Source: Magnetococcales bacterium WMHbinv6 (lineage in GTDB: Bacteria; Pseudomonadota; Magnetococcia; Magnetococcales; Magnetaquicoccaceae). Taken from it: a stretch of 57,717 bases of DNA. The stretch lies in the NCBI GenBank assembly GCA_002753135.1, contig PDZV01000002.1:1-57717 (forward strand). Reading direction: 5' to 3'. Every line of letters starts with the position of its first letter. Within the stretch, counting starts at the first letter, position 1. Of the stretch, positions 44,160 through 52,574 are shown one piece after another. Under the pieces are notes generated by a model, which saw nothing but the letters and a program-made list of their open reading frames with translations, did not search any database and was not told the origin of the DNA. A program made the position numbers and the translations under genes.

Positions 44160-44888
44160 TCAGGCACCTTTGCCGCCCTGTTTCATATTCGCCAACCATT
44201 GATCAAACTCAGCCTGCGGAACGGCTTTCACCTTGGTCCACATGAATGAGTGACGGTTGCCGCAATATTCGGCACAGGTGGCAATGGTTTCACCCACTGC
44301 CTTCGGCTGGAACCACAAATAGGTCACCCGGCCAGGCATCAAATCCTCTTTCACCCGATGTTCCGGCAAAAAGAAAGAGTGGACCACATCGACAGAATTC
44401 ATGCGCAATACCACCGGCTTGCCCACCGGAACCACCAGCCCGTCACCGGTCTTGGAATCCGGATCGAAAATGGTGGTGACACCATTTTCATACTCAAAGC
44501 TCCAGGTCCACATACTGCCGGTCACTTTCACTTCCACCGCATTGCGGGGCACGTTGCGGTATTCGTTCCATACCGTCCAACCCTTGGCCGCCAGGTAGAA
44601 GTCATCGGCCATGAACAAAAAGGCCGGAATGACCGCAAAACCGATGGCTGCCAGTTTGGTCAGTTGCGGGCCTTCACCCACTTGCCCCTCCCGCGTGGCC
44701 CGGTACTTGAACACCCAGTACAAACCCGCTGAAAGAAACACCGCGCCGATAATAAACAGATCAATCAGCACGTCACGCCACAGATGGTTCCAACTGGCTG
44801 CAGGGTCCGGCACCGGCGCCGCTGCGTGCGCCAGGAGAGCCGTCAACCCGAGGCCCAACATGGCCATCACGGAAACTACCCGTTTCAT
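44160..44888 (-). CDS. ctaC: cytochrome c oxidase subunit II
   Basis: A 242-residue protein; GAGGAG before the ATG at 44888 fixes the start, and an upstream in-frame Met is less likely. A signal-like helix is followed by a second membrane helix (about 35-60), and then the periplasmic cupredoxin domain with the Cu-A ligands VVHSFFLPEHRVKEDLMPG and CAEYCGNRHSFM (CxxxCxxxHxxM). The conserved electron-entry Trp region is GSMWTWSFEYENG. No cytochrome c domain is attached, so electrons come from a separate cytochrome. It sits between sco and ctaD. Confidence 0.95.
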   Translation of the reverse strand: MKRVVSVMAMLGLGLTALLAHAAAPVPDPAASWNHLWRDVLIDLFIIGAVFLSAGLYWVFKYRATREGQVGEGPQLTKLAAIGFAVIPAFLFMADDFYLAAKGWTVWNEYRNVPRNAVEVKVTGSMWTWSFEYENGVTTIFDPDSKTGDGLVVPVGKPVVLRMNSVDVVHSFFLPEHRVKEDLMPGRVTYLWFQPKAVGETIATCAEYCGNRHSFMWTKVKAVPQAEFDQWLANMKQGGKGA

Positions 44889-44899
44889 GAATGTTCTCC

Positions 44900-45748
44900 T
44901 CATTGTTTAGTGTTCTTGCGACGATGTATCAGGCGATAAATGCCCAAAGAGCCGAGCAGCAATAAAATCCCTAATACGAATGATCCGGCTCCAACGAAGA
45001 CCGGTATGTTTATCGTATAACGACCTTCCTTAAAATTATAACTATAACAAAGACTTACCAAATAATCAACCGTCTCGGAGGGCTTGAATTGATTTGCTTT
45101 TGCCTCCAGAAGCGCCAGCTCAATATCTTTGGCGCTGGCCGTCATCATATTCAGATAACGGGCCACCCGCCCTTCCGCGTTCATGATGATCACCACGGTC
45201 GGGTGGAAAAAAGTTTTGTCCCGGGGTGACCAAAAAAATTTGTACCCCAATTTACTCATTTCGGTCTGTATCGCCTGGGGATCCTGAAACAGCGTTACAT
45301 ACCAGCCAGGGGTGCGCTCACGCGAAATGCCCAAATATTTACTGAAGGAGTCGATGGTCTGTACCGTATCGTTTTTATCGAACGAGACGAACAGTACATT
45401 GTAATCCACCCCCACCTGCACCGCCTTCACATCCTTGAGCATGGTGCGCAACGTACCACCGACAGTAAAACAGGAGCCGTCGCAGGTGTAGTAGGCCGGA
45501 ACCAAAATAAAGGGCCGGTCTGGAAACTTTTCAAACGCGAGGGGCGTGCCATCTTCCTGCAACAATGTCAGCTCTTTGCCGAAGCGGATGCCCAGATATT
45601 TTTCCTGATCGATACGAAACAGGTTGGGATCAATCTCCGAGTTTTCGGTGGGTTTGGAGATGGCCAGTGCCTCTGCGGCACCGGCCAACCAAATCACCAG
45701 GAACAACCAGCAGCTCAGACGTCGTCCCATCACCCTGCCTGCCGCCAT
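44900..45748 (-). CDS. SCO1/SenC-family copper chaperone with C-terminal anchor
   Basis: A 282-residue protein with an N-terminal signal peptide and a C-terminal membrane helix (about 247-270, ending RRKNTKQ). The thioredoxin-like core has YYTCDGSCFTVGGTLR, a CxxxC copper site, and TFFHPTVVIIMN with the third ligand His. Most Sco proteins have only an N-terminal anchor, so the C-terminal one marks a separate branch. It probably delivers copper to the Cu-A site of the CtaC encoded 11 bp downstream. Its start abuts the ctaE stop. CtaG and CtaB are not in the window. Confidence 0.88.
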   Translation of the reverse strand: MAAGRVMGRRLSCWLFLVIWLAGAAEALAISKPTENSEIDPNLFRIDQEKYLGIRFGKELTLLQEDGTPLAFEKFPDRPFILVPAYYTCDGSCFTVGGTLRTMLKDVKAVQVGVDYNVLFVSFDKNDTVQTIDSFSKYLGISRERTPGWYVTLFQDPQAIQTEMSKLGYKFFWSPRDKTFFHPTVVIIMNAEGRVARYLNMMTASAKDIELALLEAKANQFKPSETVDYLVSLCYSYNFKEGRYTINIPVFVGAGSFVLGILLLLGSLGIYRLIHRRKNTKQ

Positions 45749-46519
45749 CTACCAGTAATACACTTGCGAGGCAACGAAAAACCACACAATATCAACGAAA
45801 TGCCAATACAAGCCGACACAGAAGGCCAGATATTGATTGGTCAACCCCTTCACCGCGGCCAGCATTACGGTCAAAAAGGCACCAAGCCCAACCAGAACGT
45901 GCGAGGCATGGAAACCAGTGATGGAATAGAAGATTGAGCTGTAAGCGTTGGTCGACGGGGAAAATTTCATGTGCATCAAGTGGCTGTACTCATAGACCGT
46001 GCAAGCGAGAAAAACAGCACCCAGCACCACAGAGATCAGCACCCAGGTGATGAAGCCACCTCTGTCGTTATGCTCCAATTTGACCTCAGCCACATGATAG
46101 GTCAGGCTGGAAGCGACCAGAATCACCGTCATGATGATCGGCAGCCTGAGGTTCATGTTGGTGGGCGTTCCTGCCGGGGGCCAATCCGGGCCAGCGGAAA
46201 GACGCATGGTCCAGTAGGCGGCAAACAACGACAGGAAAATAAACACCTCTGACACGATAAAAATCGGCAGAGCAATTGGCGAAAGCCCTTCAACCAACGG
46301 TTTGTGGGTCAACGCTTCTCCCGTCCATTTGGCAATTCCTGCCAGCAGTAACGGCGTGCCGATTCCGGCACTGACAATGGCCAACATGGCACTGTTGTAG
46401 CTGAACCAGCCGATAAAGCCGAAAACGACCAAGAACAATACCCCACCAACAATCAGCAATGGTGCCACACTGGTCTCCCAGTGATGCACATGTCCATGGC
46501 CTGATGCGGAATTCGCCAT
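45749..46519 (-). CDS. ctaE: cytochrome c oxidase subunit III
   Basis: A 256-residue membrane protein from the ATG at 46519, which has AAGGGAGTGG upstream; a longer frame from 46624 lacks support. Seven hydrophobic helices are visible. The family phrases are FIVSEVFIFLSLFAAYW, ITGFHASHVLVG and GLYWHFVDIVWFFV. The N-terminus has an unusual His-rich HGHVHHWETS start. It stabilises subunit I and proton uptake. It is the first gene of the ctaE-sco-ctaC-ctaD run, an order that differs from the common ctaC-ctaD-...-ctaE. Confidence 0.94.
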   Translation of the reverse strand: MANSASGHGHVHHWETSVAPLLIVGGVLFLVVFGFIGWFSYNSAMLAIVSAGIGTPLLLAGIAKWTGEALTHKPLVEGLSPIALPIFIVSEVFIFLSLFAAYWTMRLSAGPDWPPAGTPTNMNLRLPIIMTVILVASSLTYHVAEVKLEHNDRGGFITWVLISVVLGAVFLACTVYEYSHLMHMKFSPSTNAYSSIFYSITGFHASHVLVGLGAFLTVMLAAVKGLTNQYLAFCVGLYWHFVDIVWFFVASQVYYW

Positions 46520-46635
46520 AATCCACTCCCTTAACCCGGTTAGCTTCGCCCAATGCCCCCTGCTCTTGTACAGCAGAAAGCGACCCAGATAACAGCCGCC
46601 AAAAGATAACTTTCCACCCGGCAATTGTCAAATTA

Positions 46636-46657
46636 AATTTTGCTATCTTGCAAAATT
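46636..46657. repeat. inverted repeat upstream of the oxidase operon
   Basis: AATTTTGC (46636-46643) and GCAAAATT (46650-46657) are separated by 6 bp. The site lies about 115 bp upstream of the ctaE start, in an AT-rich stretch likely to hold the oxidase promoter. It would fit a dimeric regulator; its identity is unknown. Confidence 0.4.
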
Positions 46658-46712
46658 CAACTTTCTGGTGTGCTATCCGGCAGCCCAAGGCGGGCAGCAA
46701 CGATGACTTGCG

Positions 46713-47177
46713 TTAAAACTCCCACGCCCCATCTGGACGACGGCAGGCCATTTTGACAACCGTTTCGCGTCGCCCATCGATGATCGATTCAATTTCTGCC
46801 TGCCGACATGGCTGCCCACCGGCATTTTGCGTCGTTGAACGGGGCGTAACGGTATATTGATGGCCATTGTTGGGGTTGGTCCAGGCGACCGGCTGATTAT
46901 CCGGCATCCGCTCGTAGGCCTGATTGACCCGTTGCCGGTCGTGCTTATCCATCTCATTGCCAACCGCATAACCGGCCAATCCACCCACTGCCGCACCGAT
47001 CAGCGCATTCTGACCCCGGTTTTTGGAGGGTCCAACCAGGCTGCCGACCAAACCCCCACCCAACGCTCCAACCCCTGCACCTGCCTGGGCACGATTTTCT
47101 ACACAGCCGTGCAACAACAAACTGGCCGCCAATACCATGACTGCTCCTGTCAGCTGTGTGTGATTGAATTTGCGCAT
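46713..47177 (-). CDS. glycine-zipper outer-membrane lipoprotein
   Basis: A 154-residue lipoprotein: the signal peptide ends LLLHGC, a lipobox with Cys as the lipidated residue. The mature part has a glycine-zipper segment (GAGVGALGGGLVGSLVG and ALIGAAVGGLAGYAVGNEMD) followed by a C-terminal domain ending VKMACRRPDGAWEF, as in the rickettsial 17-kDa surface antigen family. Such proteins sit in the outer membrane with unclear roles in envelope integrity. It is divergent from the REC-PAS-GGDEF-EAL gene across a 271-bp gap in which I see no further gene. Confidence 0.9.
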   Translation of the reverse strand: MRKFNHTQLTGAVMVLAASLLLHGCVENRAQAGAGVGALGGGLVGSLVGPSKNRGQNALIGAAVGGLAGYAVGNEMDKHDRQRVNQAYERMPDNQPVAWTNPNNGHQYTVTPRSTTQNAGGQPCRQAEIESIIDGRRETVVKMACRRPDGAWEF

Positions 47178-47448
47178 TTATTCCTCCTTATCCTGTCAAT
47201 TTACAAGAGATTATATCGATATGACCCCACCTGTGCGGCCTACCGGCAGACCAATTCCTCAACTGTCATTTCTCCCCGTTATGCAAAGTTGATGCTATCT
47301 GATGTGCAACAGGAAAGTGCTGGCGTTCTGCAACGATTCATGGCACACTGCGGAGCAGGAGGGCGTATGGGAACGCCGCTCCGAGTCGTTCGGACCCTGC
47401 ATCCAGAGAACAACACCGGCACGCCAGAACCATAACGAGAATCACCCT

Positions 47449-49713
47449 ATGTCGGATAAGCAGGAACAGTCGACCAGCCTATTGTTAATGGATAGTGCGC
47501 CCCACAGCCAGGTGCCGGCCCGCGTGGAACAGCCGCAGGAACCCTGGGTGGTCATGGTGGTCGACGATGATGAGGATGTCCATAAACTCACTCGCCTGGT
47601 TTTGCGTGACCTGCGCTTCGATCAACGTCCTGTCACCTTTTTGCACGCCTATTCTGCCGCTGAGGCCTTTACGTTGCTTGCCCAACATACCCGCACCGCC
47701 GTCCTGTTGCTGGATGTGGTGATGGAGACCGATCATGCCGGTTTGCAACTGGTCCGACAAATCCGTGATCAACTGCAAAACCCGCTGGTACGCATCATTC
47801 TCCGCACCGGTCAGGCCGGGCAAGCCCCCGAAATGAAGGTCATCGCTGAGTATGATATCAATGACTATCGGGAAAAAACGGAACTGACCAGCCAAAAACT
47901 GATCAGTGCCGTGACCATCGCCCTGCGTGGCTACCGCGACCTGTTGACCATTCGACAACTCTCCCTGCAGAAGCGCGAAACCGAAGAACGGCTGAAAATG
48001 GCCACCACCATCTTTGAAGGTGCCCTCAGTGAGGCGGAAAAACAGCTCAACATTACCCAACATGTGCTTGAACATGCCGTCGAAGGGGTGATGATCACCG
48101 ATCGGGATGGCAAAATTGTCGCCGTCAATCCTGCCTTTACCGCCATTACCGGCTATACGGAGGAAGAGGCGATTGGCCAAACGCCGCGCCTGCTGCGCTC
48201 CAACCGGCAACAACACTCTTTCTATGAAAACATGTGGCAAGAGATTGTCGAACATGGCCACTGGAAAGGGGAAATCTGGAACCGACGCAAAAATGGCGAA
48301 GCCTATCCGCAATTTGCCACCATCACCGCCATTCGCGACCTCAGCGGTCATCCAAGCCACTACATCAGCGTTTTTCATGACCTGACACCGTTGCAGGCCC
48401 GTGACCAGGCCCTGCGCTTTGCCGGACAGCACGACACTTTGACCGGTTTGCCCAATCGTGATCTGTTCATGGATCGTCTTAGCCAAGCCATCGGCCATGC
48501 CAGCCGCAGCAATACACGTCTTTTGGTGTTGTTTTTTGATATCGACCGCTTCCAGAATATCAACAATCAATTGAACTATATCAGTGGCGATCAGTTGCTG
48601 CAGGATATTGCCGGACGGTTGCGCGATTTTATCCGCGAAGGGGATACCCTCGCCCGCATGGGCGGCGATTCGTTTGCCTTTATCCTGCGCGAAATCCGCC
48701 AACCCGAAGATGCCCTGGTGGTGGTCAACAAACTGGTCAAAGCCATCGCCCACCCCTTCCTTGTCGGACAAACCGAACTGCACATCACCACCAGCATTGG
48801 TATCACCCTCTATCCCGATGATGGTGATCATCCTCTGGCCCTGGTCAAAAATGCCGAAATCGCCCTGACACGGGCCAAAAACGCCGGACGGGACACCTAC
48901 CAGTTTTATAAACCGGCCATGGGTGATCAGGTGGACCGCCGCCTGCTGATGGAAAAAGATCTGCGCACTGCCCTGGAGCATCAACAGTTTATTCTGCACT
49001 ACCAACCCAAAGTGGATGTACGAACCAACGGCATTGTCGGCATGGAAGCCCTGGTACGCTGGATCCATCCCAGCTCTGGTATGGTTTCACCCGCAGAGTT
49101 TATTCCCATCGCCGAAGAGACCGGCCTGGTCATTCCGATGGGGGAGTGGATTCTCAGCAGCGCCTGCCGACAAACCCGCGCCTGGCTGGATGCCGGTTAT
49201 GGTCCGCTCAAAGTGGCCGTCAACCTCTCTGCCCGCCAGTTTCGGCAACCCGGACTCTATAACCTGATCGCCACCACTCTCCAGGAGAGCGGCCTCGACG
49301 CCGCCTCCCTGGAGTTGGAAATTACTGAAAGCATGATGGTTGAAAATGTGGAAGAGGCGATCCAGGTGTTGACCCGACTCCGCTCCCTGGGACTTTCCAT
49401 CGCCATGGATGATTTCGGCACCGGTTATTCTTCGCTCAGCTACCTGAAACGGTTTCCGATTCAGACCCTCAAAATTGACCGCTCTTTTATTCGCGACCTG
49501 CCGCATCACGCCGATGATGTGGCCATTGTGCGCGCCATCGTCGCCATGGGCAAAAGCCTGCGCCTGCAAGTGGTTGCCGAAGGAGTCGAAAATAAAGAAC
49601 AACTGGATTTTATTGCTGAAAACCATATTGACGAAATTCAAGGCTTTTTCTACAGCCGCCCCTTGCCTGCAGATTCTTTTGTCCGTTTGCTTCAGGAAAA
49701 AAAGCCGTTATAA
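47449..49713 (+). CDS. response regulator with PAS, degenerate GGDEF and intact EAL
   Basis: A 754-residue cytoplasmic protein from the ATG at 47449. It has a receiver domain (VVMVVDDDEDVHKLTRL, site VLLLDVVM) whose end DINDYREKTELT resembles DUF3369-type regulators, then PAS (about 205-320), GGDEF and EAL. The GGDEF loop is RMGGDSF, losing the catalytic Glu, but REGD five residues earlier keeps an RxxD c-di-GMP site. The EAL part keeps its catalytic set: MEALVRW, NLSARQF, ELEITES, AMDDFGTGYSSL, LKIDRSFI, VAEGVE. It should break down c-di-GMP, with the GGDEF part acting as a sensor. An orphan kinase such as the one at 29101 could phosphorylate it. Confidence 0.93.
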   Translation: MSDKQEQSTSLLLMDSAPHSQVPARVEQPQEPWVVMVVDDDEDVHKLTRLVLRDLRFDQRPVTFLHAYSAAEAFTLLAQHTRTAVLLLDVVMETDHAGLQLVRQIRDQLQNPLVRIILRTGQAGQAPEMKVIAEYDINDYREKTELTSQKLISAVTIALRGYRDLLTIRQLSLQKRETEERLKMATTIFEGALSEAEKQLNITQHVLEHAVEGVMITDRDGKIVAVNPAFTAITGYTEEEAIGQTPRLLRSNRQQHSFYENMWQEIVEHGHWKGEIWNRRKNGEAYPQFATITAIRDLSGHPSHYISVFHDLTPLQARDQALRFAGQHDTLTGLPNRDLFMDRLSQAIGHASRSNTRLLVLFFDIDRFQNINNQLNYISGDQLLQDIAGRLRDFIREGDTLARMGGDSFAFILREIRQPEDALVVVNKLVKAIAHPFLVGQTELHITTSIGITLYPDDGDHPLALVKNAEIALTRAKNAGRDTYQFYKPAMGDQVDRRLLMEKDLRTALEHQQFILHYQPKVDVRTNGIVGMEALVRWIHPSSGMVSPAEFIPIAEETGLVIPMGEWILSSACRQTRAWLDAGYGPLKVAVNLSARQFRQPGLYNLIATTLQESGLDAASLELEITESMMVENVEEAIQVLTRLRSLGLSIAMDDFGTGYSSLSYLKRFPIQTLKIDRSFIRDLPHHADDVAIVRAIVAMGKSLRLQVVAEGVENKEQLDFIAENHIDEIQGFFYSRPLPADSFVRLLQEKKPL

Positions 49714-49825
49714 TGGTTACAATGCAAAACGGGCCTCGGGCTGTCGGATCCATGCAGATCTGTTGTTGAACCAGCTAAACACCCTGCTTGCCAGGGTTCC
49801 ATCATTAAACCGCAAGGAGAAACCG

Positions 49826-50221
49826 ATGCACGGCTATTCCAGAAAAAAAACCGGGTTGTTGTGGGCTATCCTCACCTCCTCTCTGGCGTTCGTGGCCACG
49901 GGATCCGCCGCTGAAGAGAGTTCCATGGTCAGCTTCAAAAGCGATGTCATGCCCATCCTGCAATACCGTTGCCTGGAGTGTCATCGTGCCGATGGCCCTG
50001 GTGTCGCCTATAGCGGACTTAATCTGGAAAGCTACGAAGGACTGATGAAAGGTACCCGCTTCGGTCCCGTCGTCGTTCCCAATAATGCCATGGTCAGCAA
50101 TCTCAACGTACTGGTCGAAGGACGCGCCGGTATCCGCATGCCCCACAACCGGAAACGACTGACCCCCTGCGAAATCCAGGTGCTGCGCAACTGGGTCAAC
50201 CAGGGCGCAAAAAATAATTAA
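49826..50221 (+). CDS. small secreted cytochrome c-like protein
   Basis: A 131-residue protein; CAAGGAGAAACCG precedes the ATG. A signal peptide ends near GSAAEE. The mature part has one heme-binding motif, CLECH, within VMPILQYRCLECHRADGPG, followed by GLNLESYEGLMKG, GPVVVPNNAMVSNLNVLVEG and IRMPHNRKRLTPCEIQVLRNWVNQGAKNN. This is the pattern of planctomycete-type (PSCyt1) cytochrome domains. A Met in the RMPHNR stretch could be the axial ligand. It is a candidate electron carrier in the periplasm, but not obviously tied to the oxidase operon 4 kb away. Confidence 0.85.
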   Translation: MHGYSRKKTGLLWAILTSSLAFVATGSAAEESSMVSFKSDVMPILQYRCLECHRADGPGVAYSGLNLESYEGLMKGTRFGPVVVPNNAMVSNLNVLVEGRAGIRMPHNRKRLTPCEIQVLRNWVNQGAKNN

Positions 50222-50314
50222 TCCACATCCTGTTGTATGCCGTGTTGCGCGCACCGCAACACCGGCCTCAACCAGGATGTAGCCCACCCCTTCCTATGTG
50301 ATCAAGATTTTCGG

Positions 50315-51238
50315 ATGAGACCTCGCACTGCTGTTATTCCCGTTGCCGGCCTGGGAACCCGTTTCCTGCCCGCCACCAAAGCCATGCCGAAAGAGATGCT
50401 GACCGTCGTTGACAAACCGCTGGTTCAGTATGCTGTCGAAGAGGCCTTCGCCGCCGGTATCGAACGCATTATTTTCGTAACCGGTCGCGGCAAAGAGATG
50501 CTGGCGGACCATTTCGATTACACCCCGGAACTGGAGGAGACGTTGCGCGGTCGCAATCGCATCGATCCTCTGCAGCAGATCCGTGCCCTGGTACCTACCG
50601 CCGGTTGCCTGATCTATACCCGGCAAAATGAACCGCTTGGTCTGGGACATGCCATCTGGTGCGCACGTCATCTGGTGGGCGATGCCCCCTTCGCCATCCT
50701 GTTGCCCGATGATCTGGTATGGGCAGGAAACGGGCAACCCTCGGTGATGAAACAAATGTGTGACCAGTTTGTATCGCTGCAACAGCCCATGGTTGCCATC
50801 ATGGAGGTGGAACAGCAGGAGACCAGCAAATACGGCATTCTCGACCCGCTCGACCCTGCCGCCACGCTCTCCACTGACCTGGTGCAGGCCAAGGGTCTGG
50901 TCGAAAAACCGGCACCTCATGTTGCCCCATCGCGGATGGCCATCATTGGTCGTTATATTCTGCACCCGGAAATTTTTAACCTGCTGGGCCGCAAACAGAC
51001 CGGTGCCGGCGGTGAAATTCAACTGACCGATGCCATGGCACTGATGATGCAAAAACATCCGATCTACGGTTTTCGCTTTCAGGGAACCCGCTATGATTGC
51101 GGGGACAAGGTTGGATTCCAAATGGCCAACCTGGCACTGGCACTGGAACAGTCGGATATGCGCGCCCGTCTGCTGCCCTTTTTGAGTGGCCAACTCTCCC
51201 AGTGGCACTCTTCACCCAGCGGCCTGTCCACCTCTTGA
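50315..51238 (+). CDS. galU: UTP-glucose-1-phosphate uridylyltransferase
   Basis: A 307-residue nucleotidyltransferase from the ATG at 50315. The nucleotide-binding loop VIPVAGLGTRFLPATKAMPKEMLTVVDKPLVQYAVEEA is that of GalU, with EPLGLGHAIWCAR, LLPDDLVW and KGLVEKPAP later. It makes UDP-glucose from UTP and glucose 1-phosphate. The next genes, ugd and a phosphohexomutase, use or supply that pathway, so this is a sugar-nucleotide operon for cell-surface polysaccharide. ugd begins 16 bp after the stop. Confidence 0.96.
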   Translation: MRPRTAVIPVAGLGTRFLPATKAMPKEMLTVVDKPLVQYAVEEAFAAGIERIIFVTGRGKEMLADHFDYTPELEETLRGRNRIDPLQQIRALVPTAGCLIYTRQNEPLGLGHAIWCARHLVGDAPFAILLPDDLVWAGNGQPSVMKQMCDQFVSLQQPMVAIMEVEQQETSKYGILDPLDPAATLSTDLVQAKGLVEKPAPHVAPSRMAIIGRYILHPEIFNLLGRKQTGAGGEIQLTDAMALMMQKHPIYGFRFQGTRYDCGDKVGFQMANLALALEQSDMRARLLPFLSGQLSQWHSSPSGLSTS

Positions 51239-51254
51239 TCCACAGGAATCGGAT

Positions 51255-52574
51255 ATGCGTATCACCATTATCGGCTCAGGTTACGTCGGCTTGGTTTCTG
51301 GGGCCTGTTTTTCTGAATTTGGTGTTGATGTTACCTGTGTCGACAACGATGCCGATAAGGTTGCCCGCTTGCAACGGGGGGAAATTCCCATCTTTGAACC
51401 CGGCCTTGACCTGTTGGTCGAACGCAACAGCAGTGCAGGACGCCTCCATTTCACCACCTCGCTGGCCGAGGCGGTGCGCCAGAGCGAACTGGTCTTTATT
51501 GCCGTCGGCACGCCAGAACGGCGTGGCGATGGGGCTGCCGATCTCAATTATGTCTTTGCAGCGGCCCGGCAACTGGCACCACATATCAAAAAATTTACCA
51601 CCATCGTCACCAAATCCACCGTACCGGTAGGGACAGGTGCCCAGGTGGCAGCGATCATCCGGGAGAGCAACCCGGAAGCCGATTTTGCCATGGCCTCCAA
51701 CCCGGAATTTTTGCGCGAAGGTTCCGCCATCGAAGATTTCATGCGCCCGGATCGGGTGGTGATCGGGGTCGAAGAGAGCCGCGCCGAAGCGGCTTTGCGC
51801 AGTCTTTATCGACCGCTCTTTCTGATTGAAACACCGATTCTGGTCACCAACATTGTCACCGCCGAACTGACCAAATATGCCGCCAACGCCTTTCTGGCGA
51901 CCAAAATCATGTTCATCAACCAAATCGCCAATCTGTGCGAGGCGGTCGGTGCTGATGTGCATGCCGTGGCCAAAGGGATGGGACTGGATCGCCGTATCGG
52001 TGGCAAATTTCTCCATCCCGGTCCCGGCTATGGCGGCTCCTGTTTTCCCAAAGATACCAGTGCGCTGGCCCGCACCGCCGCCCAACATGGGGAACCGGTT
52101 ACCATCGTCGAAAGCGTCATTGCCGCCAACGCCAAACAAAAAGCGCGCATGGCTGAAAAAATTATCCAGGCCATGGATGATCGGTTGCAGGGTACGACCA
52201 TCGCCATTCTGGGCTTGACCTTCAAACCCAATACCGATGATATGCGCGACGCCCCTGCCCTCACCATTCTCCCTGCTCTGCAGGAAAAGGGTGCCCGCCT
52301 CCAGGTCTATGATCCGGAAGGAATGGCAGCCGCTCGTCGTTATCTGTCCGGTCTGCATTACTGCAACAATGCCTACGAAGCGTGCCAGAATGTGGATGCG
52401 GTCATCATTCTGACCGAGTGGAACCAGTTCCGTAATCTGGATCTGCCACGCCTCCAGTCGGGCATGCGCCCCCGTCTGGACGGTCGCTATCTGTTTTGTG
52501 ATCTGCGCAACATTTATGTGCCGGAAACCATGCGTCAAGCCGGCTTTCACTATGTAGGAGTTGGCCGTGTCTAA
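51255..52574 (+). CDS. ugd: UDP-glucose 6-dehydrogenase
   Basis: A 439-residue protein; CACAGGAATCGG precedes the ATG at 51255. The N-terminal Rossmann motif is IIGSGYVGLVSGACF, the central domain has TKYAANAFLATKIMFINQIANLCE, and the catalytic cysteine is in GPGYGGSCFPKD. The C-terminal domain carries GLTFKPNTDDMRDAPAL. It oxidises UDP-glucose to UDP-glucuronate with two NAD+. It overlaps the next gene by 8 bp. Confidence 0.96.
   Translation: MRITIIGSGYVGLVSGACFSEFGVDVTCVDNDADKVARLQRGEIPIFEPGLDLLVERNSSAGRLHFTTSLAEAVRQSELVFIAVGTPERRGDGAADLNYVFAAARQLAPHIKKFTTIVTKSTVPVGTGAQVAAIIRESNPEADFAMASNPEFLREGSAIEDFMRPDRVVIGVEESRAEAALRSLYRPLFLIETPILVTNIVTAELTKYAANAFLATKIMFINQIANLCEAVGADVHAVAKGMGLDRRIGGKFLHPGPGYGGSCFPKDTSALARTAAQHGEPVTIVESVIAANAKQKARMAEKIIQAMDDRLQGTTIAILGLTFKPNTDDMRDAPALTILPALQEKGARLQVYDPEGMAAARRYLSGLHYCNNAYEACQNVDAVIILTEWNQFRNLDLPRLQSGMRPRLDGRYLFCDLRNIYVPETMRQAGFHYVGVGRV

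Noticed and set aside
47485-49068. A 527-residue minus-strand frame opposite the REC-PAS-GGDEF-EAL gene
   Set aside because: No domain is visible and the plus-strand gene has all its motifs in frame.
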